A stretch of DNA of 50,943 nt from NCBI GenBank assembly GCA_964556425.1, contig CAZKWC010000016.1:1-50943 (forward strand), written 5' to 3'. Numbering within the stretch: the stretch's first letter is position 1; every line of letters begins with the position of its first letter. This stretch comes from JALQUL01 sp964556425. GTDB taxonomy: Bacteria; Pseudomonadota; Gammaproteobacteria; Burkholderiales; Burkholderiaceae_C. This document shows, piece after piece, positions 8,482-18,052 of the stretch. Below the pieces are notes generated by a model. That model had not been told where the DNA came from and did not search any database. It was given only the letters and a program-made list of their open reading frames with translations. The position numbers were made by a program, and so were the translations under genes.

Positions 8482-9618
8482 ATGTCACTTCAAGCACTTC
8501 AAATTTACGCTGGCCCAGTTGCATTGGCGCATATTCAAAAAAATGGTTTACAAGCCTCTGATATTGGTGCTGTTGCAGCGGCTGCTGGGGGGCCAAAAGG
8601 TCTTATTTTGGGTGCTTTAGATCGATTTATTTTTGGTCAATGGTTAGCCTCATCAGAGCAAGCTGTGCATTTAATAGGTGCTTCGATTGGTGCTTGGCGT
8701 ATGGCAAGTGCTTGTATGCCTGACCCTGTTGCGGCTTTTGAGCGTTTAGAGCAAGACTATATCGCGCAACGTTATGATTTGGCGCCAGGTCAAAAAAGGC
8801 CTAGTCCTCAAATGGTGAGCGAGTTGTTCGCCCAAACGATTGATGCATTTTTAATGCCTCATGCCAATGCGATTACGCAGCATCCAAGGTATCGTTTGCA
8901 TTTGTTGGTGTCCAAGGGTGGCTCATTATTACAAACCGAAAAACCATGGCTCACTCCACTGGGTTTTGCGGCTGCTTTTTTTAGTAATTTAATTAGTCGC
9001 AAAGCATTGGGCCATTGGTTAGAGCGTTATGTTTTTTCGACGGCACAGCTTACGCAAGAGGGCCATCCTTATTTAAGTGCTTTACCTTTTCATACACAAG
9101 ACTATCCAACTCAGCGCTTTGCATTAACTGCCGATAATTTATTGCAGGTTGTGCAGGCCAGTTGCTCTATACCTATGGTGTTAGAGGCGGTTAAACAAAT
9201 CAAGGGTTGTGAATTGGGCGCTTATTGGGATGGCGGATTAACCGATTACCACTTGCATATGGATTATCGAAAAATGACGACTAAAGCCCAAATGCTCAAT
9301 ACATCAGAGGCAAGCTTGGTTTTATATCCTCATTTTCAAAAAGCAATTGTCCCTGGCTGGCTCGATAAAAGTTTAAAATGGCGTCACAAAAGCACTGTTT
9401 TTATAGATAATTTATTGGTCTTAGCACCTAGTGCAGAGTGGATAAAAAGTCTGCCCAACCAAAAATTACCCGATAGACAAGATTTTGTGACTTATGCCAA
9501 TGATTATGAAGGCAGAGTCAACGCTTGGCAGACCGCTTGTAAAGCGAGCGAAACTTTGTCTCAAGAATGGCAAAATTGGCTAAAAAATCCAAATTTGGCA
9601 CAAATAAAACCACTTTAA
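8482..9618 (+). CDS. Patatin-like phospholipase family protein
   Basis: A 378-residue protein with the patatin Ser-Asp dyad: a glycine-rich oxyanion loop AAAGGPKG (33-40), the nucleophile elbow GASIGAW with Ser68, and the DGG motif with Asp250 (YWDGGL). The predicted activity is lipid acyl hydrolysis. There is no clear signal peptide, so it probably acts on the inner face of the membrane. It is translated just 6 bases after the carboxyltransferase fusion, hinting at a shared acyl-lipid or acyl-CoA context. No close characterised homologue was recognised, so the substrate is open. Confidence 0.82.
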   Translation: MSLQALQIYAGPVALAHIQKNGLQASDIGAVAAAAGGPKGLILGALDRFIFGQWLASSEQAVHLIGASIGAWRMASACMPDPVAAFERLEQDYIAQRYDLAPGQKRPSPQMVSELFAQTIDAFLMPHANAITQHPRYRLHLLVSKGGSLLQTEKPWLTPLGFAAAFFSNLISRKALGHWLERYVFSTAQLTQEGHPYLSALPFHTQDYPTQRFALTADNLLQVVQASCSIPMVLEAVKQIKGCELGAYWDGGLTDYHLHMDYRKMTTKAQMLNTSEASLVLYPHFQKAIVPGWLDKSLKWRHKSTVFIDNLLVLAPSAEWIKSLPNQKLPDRQDFVTYANDYEGRVNAWQTACKASETLSQEWQNWLKNPNLAQIKPL

Positions 9619-9705
9619 ACCTGCTTTTAAGCTTATTTTTCTGAATTCCCCTTTAAAAACTGTGACAATACAAGTCCCTTTTAATGGTTTTTACTCTGAT
9701 TAGTC

Positions 9706-10704
9706 ATGTCCCAATTTTTAGTCGCCGCTCTTTATAAATTTGTTCAACTTAATGACTTTGCTTTATTGCAAGCCCCCATTTTAGAGGTTTGCAAAGCCAA
9801 CGAAGTTAGGGGTACTTTGTTATTGGCCACTGAAGGCATTAATGGCACGATTGCAGGGCCAGAGCAGGGCATTAGAAATGTATTGGCCTATTTGCGTCAA
9901 GACCCCCGTTTTGCCAATTTAGAACACAAAGAATCTTGGGCTTCCGAAGAACCCTTTTACCGCATGAAGGTAAAACTTAAAAAAGAAATTGTGACCATGG
10001 GTGTGCCTGGTACCGATCCCAATAGTTTGGTGGGCAGTTATTTAACTCCCGAGCAATGGAATGAAATGCTCAAAGATCCTGAAGTGGTACTAATTGATAC
10101 CCGAAATGATTACGAAGTAGCGATTGGTACTTTTAAAGGCGCTATCGACCCTAAAGTCAAAACCTTTAAACAACTACCCGATTGGGTAGCAGAGCAAGAA
10201 AAAGACCAAGGTGTTTTGGCTGCTAAAGATGGTAAAAAACCAAAAGTAGCCATGTTTTGCACCGGTGGTATTCGCTGTGAAAAATCAACCTCTTTTATGA
10301 AGTCTTTAGGTTACGACGAGGTTTATCATTTGCAAGGCGGTATTTTAAAATACCTTGAAACCGTAGCACCTGAAAAAAGCATTTGGGATGGTCAGTGTTT
10401 TGTGTTTGATGAGCGCGTTTCTGTGGGCCATGGACTGGTCGAAGGCAACTTAGAACTTTGTCGTTCTTGTCGTTACCCTATTACAGAAGAAGATAAAGCT
10501 TCTGATTTATATGCGCCTGGTATTAGTTGCCCACAATGCCATGACAAACTCACCCCTGAACAATTGGTACGCTTTACCGAACGTCAAAAACAAATGGAGT
10601 TGGCCAAACAACGTGGTGTGCGCCATGTGGGTGCATCCTTGCCAATGCGTGACAGAGTGCAACTTGAGCAACAAGAAAATGCGAGCGATTCATCACCCGC
10701 TTAA
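9706..10704 (+). CDS. trhO: tRNA uridine(34) hydroxylase, rhodanese-domain protein TrhO (YceA family)
   Basis: A 332-residue cytosolic enzyme that installs 5-hydroxyuridine at the tRNA wobble position. The N-terminal ferredoxin-like domain (about 1-100) has the family-typical TEGINGTIAG. A rhodanese domain follows, with active-site Cys185 in FCTGGIRCEK. Near the C-terminus two Cys pairs, LCRSC and SCPQC, look like a small zinc ribbon. The protein is slightly shorter than E. coli YceA (about 350). It stands alone, 87 bases after the lipase gene, and is closed by a hairpin terminator at 10752. Confidence 0.93.
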   Translation: MSQFLVAALYKFVQLNDFALLQAPILEVCKANEVRGTLLLATEGINGTIAGPEQGIRNVLAYLRQDPRFANLEHKESWASEEPFYRMKVKLKKEIVTMGVPGTDPNSLVGSYLTPEQWNEMLKDPEVVLIDTRNDYEVAIGTFKGAIDPKVKTFKQLPDWVAEQEKDQGVLAAKDGKKPKVAMFCTGGIRCEKSTSFMKSLGYDEVYHLQGGILKYLETVAPEKSIWDGQCFVFDERVSVGHGLVEGNLELCRSCRYPITEEDKASDLYAPGISCPQCHDKLTPEQLVRFTERQKQMELAKQRGVRHVGASLPMRDRVQLEQQENASDSSPA

Positions 10705-10751
10705 AAGGTGGGACTTGATTGCATAATAGGCAGTTAGCAAGAGGCGATGCC

Positions 10752-10778
10752 AAGGGCTTTTGATGAAGCCCTTTTTTA
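10752..10778 (+). terminator. Rho-independent terminator after trhO
   Basis: An AAGGGCTT / AAGCCCTT perfect 8-base stem with a 6-base TTGATG loop, followed by a T-rich run. It lies 48 bases after the trhO stop. Confidence 0.88.
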
Positions 10779-10800
10779 TTTTATTTACACTTAGCGGACT

Positions 10801-11589
10801 ATGGCTGATATTTTCTTTTTTGATATTGATAACACGCTACTTGATCATTTAAGTCTTACTATTCCTGAGTCTGCCTTAAATGCCATAGAACAACTCAAGC
10901 AAGCGGGAAAAACAGTGGCAATAGCTACTGGTAGAAGTTATGACCACGCCTTACCTTATATTCAGCAGGTCAAGCCTCATTATTGTGTAACGCAAAATGG
11001 TGCAAGAGTGTTTAAAAATCAGCAAATTATTGCTAAAACACCATTAAATGCAATATCTCTGGCAAAATTATTTGCAGAAATTGAGTCTTTAGGTTTTCAT
11101 TATGGCGCCATTATGGGCGATGTGGGTCATGTCAGTGGTATGTCTCCAGAGGTCTTGATTCCTCTAGAAAGTGTGCAGGTTCAATCTGAAATTGACCCCA
11201 GTTATTTTGATAAAACTGAACTGTATCAAGCATGGATGTTTATTCATGAGCAACATGACGCAGTGCTAAGTGCCCGATTATTAAAAGATTATCCTGAGTT
11301 TGATTTTGTAAGATGGCATGAAACCGCTATGGATGTGATGCCTAAAGGTATTAATAAACTCAAAGGATGCCAGCAGGTTTTACAAGATGCTGGTTTTAGC
11401 ATTGAGCAAGCAATTGGTTTTGGCGATGGCCTTAATGACCTCGAAATGCTGAGTGGCTTGGGTCTTGGAATAGCAGTGGGTGACGCTCATCCAAAATTAT
11501 TGGCCGTTGCCGACCGACAAGCGGCTGCACCGCATGAAGATGGCATTGCGAAAATGCTACAACAATTAAAGCTAGAAGGTGTTTGGTAA
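10801..11589 (+). CDS. Cof-type HAD-superfamily phosphatase
   Basis: A 262-residue haloacid-dehalogenase hydrolase of the Cof/YidA-like C2-cap class. Motif I is FFDIDNTLL (Asp nucleophile at residue 8), motif II is AIATGRS, the conserved Lys is in MPKGINKLKG, and motif IV is GFGDGLNDLEML. These proteins dephosphorylate sugar phosphates and cofactor intermediates; the substrate is not predictable here. It lies directly behind the trhO terminator and probably has its own promoter. Its C-terminal tail is ordinary. Confidence 0.88.
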   Translation: MADIFFFDIDNTLLDHLSLTIPESALNAIEQLKQAGKTVAIATGRSYDHALPYIQQVKPHYCVTQNGARVFKNQQIIAKTPLNAISLAKLFAEIESLGFHYGAIMGDVGHVSGMSPEVLIPLESVQVQSEIDPSYFDKTELYQAWMFIHEQHDAVLSARLLKDYPEFDFVRWHETAMDVMPKGINKLKGCQQVLQDAGFSIEQAIGFGDGLNDLEMLSGLGLGIAVGDAHPKLLAVADRQAAAPHEDGIAKMLQQLKLEGVW

Positions 11590-11755
11590 ACAATCTCTAC
11601 TGGTCTTGCTCATTTTGTGCTGGTTTTGTAATGAAATCAGAAAATAAGCCTTGAGGCTAGCGTAAAATACAGTTAGTCATTTCCACTTAACCCCTCACGC
11701 AAAGGTGACGCCTTGTTGCTGATTTTTTGTGTGAACAGACCTCTAATGGACCACC

Positions 11756-14700
11756 GTGTCGCAACAGATTCAAATTTTTGATGGCGCTAATGCGCTAAGC
11801 CCTTTTCGTCAAAATCAATTAACTGCCACTTTACAAGCAATTTGCCCACAATTGCAGCAGTTAGATGCACGTTTTGTGCATTTAGTCGATTCTCCCACCA
11901 TTATCAGCGACACCTTATCCGCACAGTTGGCTGCTTTATTAGATTACGGTTTACCCGTTTCCAGCAGTTTTGCAGTGCCCGCTAATGCTTTAACCCGTTC
12001 CATTTTTATTTCTCCGCGCATGGGAACCGTGTCACCTTGGGCTTCTAAGGCCACTGATATTGCCAGGAATTGTGGTTTTGCGATTAAAAGAGTCGAACGG
12101 GTAGTTGAATACCGTTTAGTGTTTAATGGTCTTGTGCCAGCTGATGATGTGTTAACGACTTTGGCTTCGGTATTAATGGACCGTATGACAGAATCCTATT
12201 GGAGTAAGCGAGAAGACTGTTTGAACTTGTTTAACTCAGTTCAAGCAAGTGCCATGGAGTATGTGGATTTATTAGCCTCCGATGAAGCCGTCGCTTTAGT
12301 GAATCTCAAAAAAGCCAATCAAGAATTTGGTCTCGCGCTGGCGCAAGATGAAATGGATTATTTAATCCGGTCTTTCCGTCAGTTGGGACGTAACCCGTCT
12401 GACGTTGAGTTAATGATGTTTGCTCAGGCTAATTCCGAACATTGCCGTCATAAAATCTTTAATGCCCAATTTACCATTGATGGCGAAGATCAAGAAAAAT
12501 CCATGTTCGGCATGATCCGAAATACCCATCAATTAGCCCCCGCCCATACGGTGTTGGCTTATTCCGATAATGCGGCCATTATGGAAGGTCACACTATTGA
12601 GCGCTTTTTCTCTAGCCCAGTGAATGGGCAAGAGGGGCAAGCCATGCGTTATGGTCATGAAACTGGCCTTACCCATGTCTTGATGAAAGTAGAAACCCAT
12701 AATCATCCTACCGCTATTTCGCCGTTTCCTGGTGCAAGCACCGGTGCAGGTGGTGAAATTCGTGATGAAGGTGCGACAGGACGTGGCGCAGCTCCTAAAG
12801 CAGGATTGGCTGGTTTTTCAGTTTCTAAGGTGCATTTTGATGAACCAGAGGCCGCTAGCAGCTATGGTAAACCTGAACATATTGCCAGCCCATTACAGAT
12901 CATGATTGAGGGGCCATTAGGCGGTGCAGCTTTTAACAATGAATTTGGAAGGCCTAATTTATTAGGTTATTTCCGTGAGTTTGAACTGCCTGCCAATGAT
13001 ATCCAAAGAGGCTACCACAAGCCCATTATGATTGCGGGTGGTTTGGGCCGAATTGACGCCAACCAAACGCCTAAAATTGTATTTGAAGCGGGTAGCTTGT
13101 TAATTCAATTGGGTGGGCCAGGCATGCGTATTGGTATGGGCGGTGGGGCAGCTAGCTCTATGGCCACTGGTACCAATGCAGCTGATCTCGATTTTGATTC
13201 TGTACAACGTGGTAACCCAGAGATTCAACGCCGTGCCCAAGAGGTCATTAACCGTTGTCGTCAAATGGGAGAGAACAATCCTATTTTAGCGATTCATGAT
13301 GTGGGTGCAGGCGGTTTAAGTAATGCCTTTCCAGAGTTAGTGAATGACGCAGGTAGGGGCGCTAACTTTAATTTAGATGCGATTCATTTGGAAGAATCTG
13401 GTTTAGCACCTAAAGAAATTTGGTGTAACGAGTCACAAGAGCGTTATGTTTTAACTATTGCCCCAGAATCGTTGCCACTCTTTACCGCAATGGCAGAGCG
13501 TGAGCGTTGTCCGTTTGCGGTGGTGGGAACTACTATTGCAGAGCCCCACTTAACCGTTAGCTCTGAGCAATCTACAACACGCCACCCTGTGGATATGCCA
13601 CTTGAAGTGTTATTAGGCAAACCGCCAAAAATGCATAAAGATGTGAGCACCAAAGCAGTGTTGCCAGAGCCGCTTGATATCAGTGCTTTAACACTAGAAG
13701 AAGCATCTATTGCCGTGTTATCTCATCCAACGGTAGCTAGCAAACGATTTTTGATTACCATTGGTGACCGTACCGTGGGCGGCTTGTCCCACCGTGATCA
13801 AATGGTAGGTCCTTGGCAAGTGCCAGTAGCCGACTGTGCTGTTACCCTAGCCGATTTTTCTGGTTTTGCCGGTGAAGCCATGGCCATGGGCGAGCGCACT
13901 CCATTGGCGGTATTAGATGCCCCTGCCTCTGGCCGTATGGCAGTGGCAGAAAGTATTACCAATTTATTAGCTGCACCAATCGATTTATCTAGAGTTAAGT
14001 TAAGTGCCAATTGGATGGCCGCTTGTGGTGAAGAGGGCGAAGATGCTGCCCTATACGAAACTGTTAAAGCGGTAGGCATGGAGTTGTGTCCTGCTTTGGG
14101 TGTTTCTATTCCAGTGGGTAAAGACTCTTTGTCTATGCGCACCCAATGGACCGATGGCCAAAATCAAAGCAGTAAAAAAGTGGTTTCGCCAGTGAGCTTA
14201 ATCGTTACTGCTTTTGCCTCGATTGATGACACACGTTTAACCTTAACACCACAACTCAATCGTGAAATTGACGATACCAGTTTGTTATTAATCGATTTAG
14301 GCGCTGGAAAAAATCGTATGGGTGGCAGTGTTTTATTACAAACTCAAAACACCATTGGCGCTCAAGTACCAGACCTAGACAATGCGCAAGACTTAGTNNN
14401 NNNNNNNNNNNNNNNNNNNNNNNNNNNNNNNNNNNNNNNNNNNNNNNNNNNNNNNNNNNNNNNNNNNNNNNNNNNNNNNNNNNNNNNNNNNNNNNNNTCT
14501 TATGACGTACACATGACTGATTTACAAAATCAACGTGTCGATTTAAAAGATTTTAAAGGTTTGGTCGCCTGTGGTGGTTTTAGTTATGGCGATACCTTAG
14601 GTGCGGGTATTGGCTGGGCTCGTTCTATTACTTTTAACCCTTTGTTGTCAGATCAATTTAGTGACTTTTTTGCACGTACTGACACCTTTGGTTTAGGTGT

Positions 14701-15187
14701 GTGTAATGGTTGCCAAATGTTTGCCGAACTAGCCACTATTATTCCAGGTGCAGAGGCTTGGCCTCGTTTTACCACCAATCAAAGTGAACGTTTTGAAGCA
14801 CGTTTATCTATGGTTGAAATTTTACAATCGCCAAGCTTATTCTTGCAAGGTATGGCGGGTTCTAGAATGCCTATTGCAGTGGCTCATGGTGAAGGCTTTA
14901 CCAATTTTGACCCTGCAAGTGGTGGTCGTGGTAATTCTAGTGAAGTGATTTCAGCAATGCGTTTTGTGGACAATTTAGGCAAGGCCACTGAACAATATCC
15001 ATTTAATCCTAATGGTAGTGTGAATGGTTTAACCGCGGTAACCACAGCTGATGGTCGCTTTACCGCCATGATGCCGCACCCAGAACGAGTCTTCCGCAAT
15101 ATTCAAAGCAGCTGGACTAGCGAAGATAAATCGGCTTATAGCCCTTGGTTGCAACTATGGTTAAATGCACGTAAGTGGGTGGGCTAA
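11756..15187 (+). CDS. purL: Phosphoribosylformylglycinamidine synthase PurL (interrupted by an assembly gap)
   Basis: Large single-chain FGAM synthase, fourth step of purine synthesis: FGAR + glutamine + ATP to FGAM. The start is GTG at 11756; the nearby ATG at 11746 is out of frame and soon stopped. Visible parts: the N-terminal domain (1-160), linker, first AIRS-like domain (AQANSEHCRHKIFNA, ETHNHPTAISPFPG, GAATGAGG-like GASTGAGGEIRDEG), second half (SLSMRTQW), and the C-terminal glutaminase with its nucleophile in GVCNGCQM and the His/Glu pair in MMPHPERV. 880 codons precede and 229 follow the 100-N gap. Compared with E. coli PurL (1295 residues), about 170-190 residues around the end of the synthetase and the start of the glutaminase are hidden. 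The frame continuing across the N run is coincidental. It is not evidence of a truncated enzyme. Confidence 0.96.
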   Translation: MSQQIQIFDGANALSPFRQNQLTATLQAICPQLQQLDARFVHLVDSPTIISDTLSAQLAALLDYGLPVSSSFAVPANALTRSIFISPRMGTVSPWASKATDIARNCGFAIKRVERVVEYRLVFNGLVPADDVLTTLASVLMDRMTESYWSKREDCLNLFNSVQASAMEYVDLLASDEAVALVNLKKANQEFGLALAQDEMDYLIRSFRQLGRNPSDVELMMFAQANSEHCRHKIFNAQFTIDGEDQEKSMFGMIRNTHQLAPAHTVLAYSDNAAIMEGHTIERFFSSPVNGQEGQAMRYGHETGLTHVLMKVETHNHPTAISPFPGASTGAGGEIRDEGATGRGAAPKAGLAGFSVSKVHFDEPEAASSYGKPEHIASPLQIMIEGPLGGAAFNNEFGRPNLLGYFREFELPANDIQRGYHKPIMIAGGLGRIDANQTPKIVFEAGSLLIQLGGPGMRIGMGGGAASSMATGTNAADLDFDSVQRGNPEIQRRAQEVINRCRQMGENNPILAIHDVGAGGLSNAFPELVNDAGRGANFNLDAIHLEESGLAPKEIWCNESQERYVLTIAPESLPLFTAMAERERCPFAVVGTTIAEPHLTVSSEQSTTRHPVDMPLEVLLGKPPKMHKDVSTKAVLPEPLDISALTLEEASIAVLSHPTVASKRFLITIGDRTVGGLSHRDQMVGPWQVPVADCAVTLADFSGFAGEAMAMGERTPLAVLDAPASGRMAVAESITNLLAAPIDLSRVKLSANWMAACGEEGEDAALYETVKAVGMELCPALGVSIPVGKDSLSMRTQWTDGQNQSSKKVVSPVSLIVTAFASIDDTRLTLTPQLNREIDDTSLLLIDLGAGKNRMGGSVLLQTQNTIGAQVPDLDNAQDLXXXXXXXXXXXXXXXXXXXXXXXXXXXXXXXXXXSYDVHMTDLQNQRVDLKDFKGLVACGGFSYGDTLGAGIGWARSITFNPLLSDQFSDFFARTDTFGLGVCNGCQMFAELATIIPGAEAWPRFTTNQSERFEARLSMVEILQSPSLFLQGMAGSRMPIAVAHGEGFTNFDPASGGRGNSSEVISAMRFVDNLGKATEQYPFNPNGSVNGLTAVTTADGRFTAMMPHPERVFRNIQSSWTSEDKSAYSPWLQLWLNARKWVG
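14398..14497. other. 100-N scaffold gap inside purL (real missing sequence)
   Basis: Unlike the other two gaps, its flanks share no overlap. The sequence leaves PurL shortly after GGSVLLQTQN and resumes at SYDVHMTDL. In the E. coli enzyme these points are roughly 170 residues apart, so about 500 bases are missing and 100 N is only a placeholder. Confidence 0.85.
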
Positions 15188-15242
15188 GATAGCGGCTCAA
15201 GTTTCACTAAGCAAGCAGAAACCGATTCAATATTAGTTGACA

Positions 15243-15280
15243 GATAAAAGGCTACTTCTATGGAAGTGGCCTTTTTTATC
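15243..15280 (+). terminator. Rho-independent terminator after purL
   Basis: GATAAAAGGCTACTTC pairs with GAAGTGGCCTTTTTTATC across a TATG loop, with one G-T wobble and a T6 run inside the distal arm. It lies 55 bases after the purL stop. Confidence 0.85.
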
Positions 15281-15425
15281 AGCAAAAGCATTTTCAATTC
15301 AATTCATTATTAAGCTAAAGGCGTAAAAAATAACTATTTTTTTAAATTAAAAATAAATTTTTGATAAAGTATAGTTAAAATTCAAATTCATTATTTTGAT
15401 TTTACTTATTTTTTAGTTCAAATTT

Positions 15426-17705
15426 ATGACCTCTATTCTTCAACCAAGCCAGTTAAGTGGTGTGCAATTAGAATCATTTTTAGACCAACTGAATGCGCAT
15501 ATACAAGAGCAAGAAAATGCAGGCCTAGCTGAAAATTTAATTCAAGAAAATTGCCTGGCTTTATTGTCGAATCATGAATTTGAACCACAAAATAGAATGC
15601 ATATCGCCAATCTATTTAGGGCATGGAAAAAAGCTGGGCAATTAGATAAGGCACTTGAGGTATTAGAAAAAAATGGACCAATTGTGCTGGCGCAAAGTGC
15701 TAAAGACGAGCAAGAGGAACTGCAAGTAGCGCTTTATTTTTGGCAATATGAAGTTTTATTTTTAAAACCACATCATGCAGAGTTGCTGGCGCAATTACAA
15801 ACGATTAGGCAACAACTTGAAAACTTCTTAAAACAAGTAGAAGAGCCCGATCAGTGGGGAAATGCTTGGTCTCATTTAATATCTTTGGCTCAAACTGAAG
15901 AAGACTATGAGCAAGTAAAAAGAATTACTTGTCATGAACATGAATTAATTTTGGCACACCCAGAAAGACAAGCCTATCGAGCTTGGGATGGCGCTGTTTT
16001 TAATTTAAAAATGGCCAGTTATGAAAAAATATTATCGAATAATAACTTAGCCAACGACCATGCACATAAGGCATTTAAATCCCTAGCTGAAAAAGCCCCT
16101 GATCAAGATGTCAATCATGGTGATTGGCTCAATTTGGCTGAAACCATTGTTTCTTATGCTCCAGAATTATTAGGTAAAGTAGTGGAACAAATAAGGGCCT
16201 TAGAAGCAGCTGATTTACCCTTACCAAAAGTCAAACAAAATAATATTTTGATAGCGCGAGTGGTGGCTAAAGCGTATTACGCACAAGGTCAGTTACAACA
16301 AGCCATTGAAAAAGCATTTGATGGCCGATTTAGTACCAAAATAGACCGTGATGATAGTTGGACCAGTTTATTAATGGATTGGTTGGTGCAAGATCAACAA
16401 TTCGACAAAGCTGCAGATTTAGCTTTTGAATCTTTACTTTTTGGGCGTGATGGATCTAGTCAAAAAGCCCTTGAATTAGCACAAATTTATTCTCAAGAAC
16501 CAGCACAAGAGGCTTTGTCAAAGCCAGTAAGAGTGACTTGGTTGGCCTGTATGGCACTTGCAGCTTATTGCGAAGAAGTAGAAGATTTTTTTGAATCAAT
16601 CGACAAAGTGCAATGGGTACAAGAGTATTTAAATAAGGCCAATGCGCAGTTAGCCCAACACACTTGTACCGACATTATTAAAGTGAAACTTTTAATGGCT
16701 GAGCAGCAATGGCACAAAGCCCTTGAAATTTTAGAAAAACTTGTTTTGATACCCGCTTTTGCTGAGCCTGACCTTATTTCTGAGCTGATGCAATGCAGGG
16801 TAATGGTGCACGGAGCCGACCAAGCATTTGAACTAGATTTACCTCAGTGTTGGTGTGGGAGTTGGTGTTATTCTATAGCCTTAAGTTTAGCCGATGAAAT
16901 TAATAAAATATTACCAAATGACGATGTTATAAACAATGATATTGAAGCCGAACTAGAGCATCATTATTACGCTATGGGACAAGAGCGTTTTGAGGCATTT
17001 TTTAATGGCGCACCAGGCTTTTATAGAGACGGCGATATTCATAATTATTCTATGCTGTGCAACAATCTTGCGATTGATTGGCGTTACCGTTTAGATGAGC
17101 CAGTAAAGGCTTTAATATTGCATCACAAGGGTATTCAAGCGAGCTCTTTTGCTGAGCATTTTGATGGCATATTAAAGTGCTTTAATGCGGAAGAGTCACC
17201 TGAAAAATATGTAGAAGCCGCCGAAAACTTATGGAATTATGCAACTACCCACGGTTATGGTAGGCATGATCCAACCGACTATATTGCCAAAACAGCAAAG
17301 GCCTTAAATAGCCTAGACCGAGATCCTGAAATTGCAATTTGGATAGAACGATTAGATGAGTGGTGGGGGCAGCAAGATGATGACGACAATGCTGAAAACC
17401 ATGATAGTTATATTGAGTGTTTGGTCAATAGTTTGATGCAATTATCAGATACCCAAAAAGACGATGCTATTGTTCGGTTCAACACGATAAATCAAAATTT
17501 ACCGTCTATTCGCAACTCGTTTTTTTGGTGTAATGTGGCCGATCTTTACCAGTGTGCAGCAGATAGCGCGCAAGCACAAAAATATTATTCTTATGTGCTT
17601 GAGCATTTTCCAAATGACACCACTAACAGGACCTATTGCCAAACTAAGTTAAAAGAAATAAAGGTGAGTTTGCAAGCAGCAAAACCCTGGTGGAAAATCT
17701 GGTAG
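15426..17705 (+). CDS. Large cytoplasmic helical-repeat (TPR-like) protein of unknown function
   Basis: A 759-residue protein that I do not recognise. It has no signal peptide or membrane segment and is acidic and Gln/Glu/Ala-rich. Repeated helix pairs have TPR-like spacing: AWKKAGQLDKALEVLEKN near residue 65, AKAYYAQGQLQQAIEKAF near 285, EQQWHKALEILEKLV near 425, and NVADLYQCAADSAQAQKYY near 710. Trp and Cys pairs such as QCWCGSWCYS near 475 are notable. The body is therefore probably an alpha-solenoid scaffold. The 5' region (15281-15425) is very A+T-rich and the ATG has no evident Shine-Dalgarno sequence. It sits between purL and a small secreted repeat protein in an accessory-looking stretch. 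A role in protein-protein assembly is the most that can be inferred. Confidence 0.75.
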   Translation: MTSILQPSQLSGVQLESFLDQLNAHIQEQENAGLAENLIQENCLALLSNHEFEPQNRMHIANLFRAWKKAGQLDKALEVLEKNGPIVLAQSAKDEQEELQVALYFWQYEVLFLKPHHAELLAQLQTIRQQLENFLKQVEEPDQWGNAWSHLISLAQTEEDYEQVKRITCHEHELILAHPERQAYRAWDGAVFNLKMASYEKILSNNNLANDHAHKAFKSLAEKAPDQDVNHGDWLNLAETIVSYAPELLGKVVEQIRALEAADLPLPKVKQNNILIARVVAKAYYAQGQLQQAIEKAFDGRFSTKIDRDDSWTSLLMDWLVQDQQFDKAADLAFESLLFGRDGSSQKALELAQIYSQEPAQEALSKPVRVTWLACMALAAYCEEVEDFFESIDKVQWVQEYLNKANAQLAQHTCTDIIKVKLLMAEQQWHKALEILEKLVLIPAFAEPDLISELMQCRVMVHGADQAFELDLPQCWCGSWCYSIALSLADEINKILPNDDVINNDIEAELEHHYYAMGQERFEAFFNGAPGFYRDGDIHNYSMLCNNLAIDWRYRLDEPVKALILHHKGIQASSFAEHFDGILKCFNAEESPEKYVEAAENLWNYATTHGYGRHDPTDYIAKTAKALNSLDRDPEIAIWIERLDEWWGQQDDDDNAENHDSYIECLVNSLMQLSDTQKDDAIVRFNTINQNLPSIRNSFFWCNVADLYQCAADSAQAQKYYSYVLEHFPNDTTNRTYCQTKLKEIKVSLQAAKPWWKIW

Positions 17706-17734
17706 GGCTAAGGTTTTGAATGGCTAAGTCGGCC

Positions 17735-18052
17735 CTATTTAGACGAAACACAATATTGACCACTAGAGTAAAACCCACTTGGGCAAGAGCCTACTTTTGG
17801 CACAGCTAATCGACTGGAGTCGGAAGAGGCTACACAATAATTACTACTGCTGTAATAGCCACTAGGGCATGAACCATTTTTGACAATTGCAAATCTTGCA
17901 TTGCTAGTTGGCACGCAATAATTACTACTGCTGTAGTAACCGCTGGGGCATGAGCCTTGCTTAACAATAGGTTGTGGCATAGGCGAGGCGTTTGCCATAG
18001 AAGGTAGGACAAAGCCTGCCATTAGCAAAAATAAAAAATGACTTTTTTTCAT
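17735..18052 (-). CDS. Small secreted protein with three Cys-rich GSCPSGYYSSSNYC repeats
   Basis: 105 residues. A signal peptide (MKKSHFLFLLMAGFVLPSMANA) leaves a mature chain of about 80 residues made almost wholly of three tandem units of ~30 residues. Each unit has the core GSCPSG(Y/F)YSS(S/G)(N/Q)YCV, with two cysteines 11 residues apart separated by a Ser/Tyr run. One disulfide per repeat in the periplasm or outside the cell is likely. The DNA of the first two units is also very similar, implying recent duplication. I know of similar CPSGYYSSxxYC motifs in small exported proteobacterial proteins but not of an assigned function. The gene converges on the large repeat protein with only 29 bases between stops. 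Confidence 0.75.
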   Translation of the reverse strand: MKKSHFLFLLMAGFVLPSMANASPMPQPIVKQGSCPSGYYSSSNYCVPTSNARFAIVKNGSCPSGYYSSSNYCVASSDSSRLAVPKVGSCPSGFYSSGQYCVSSK

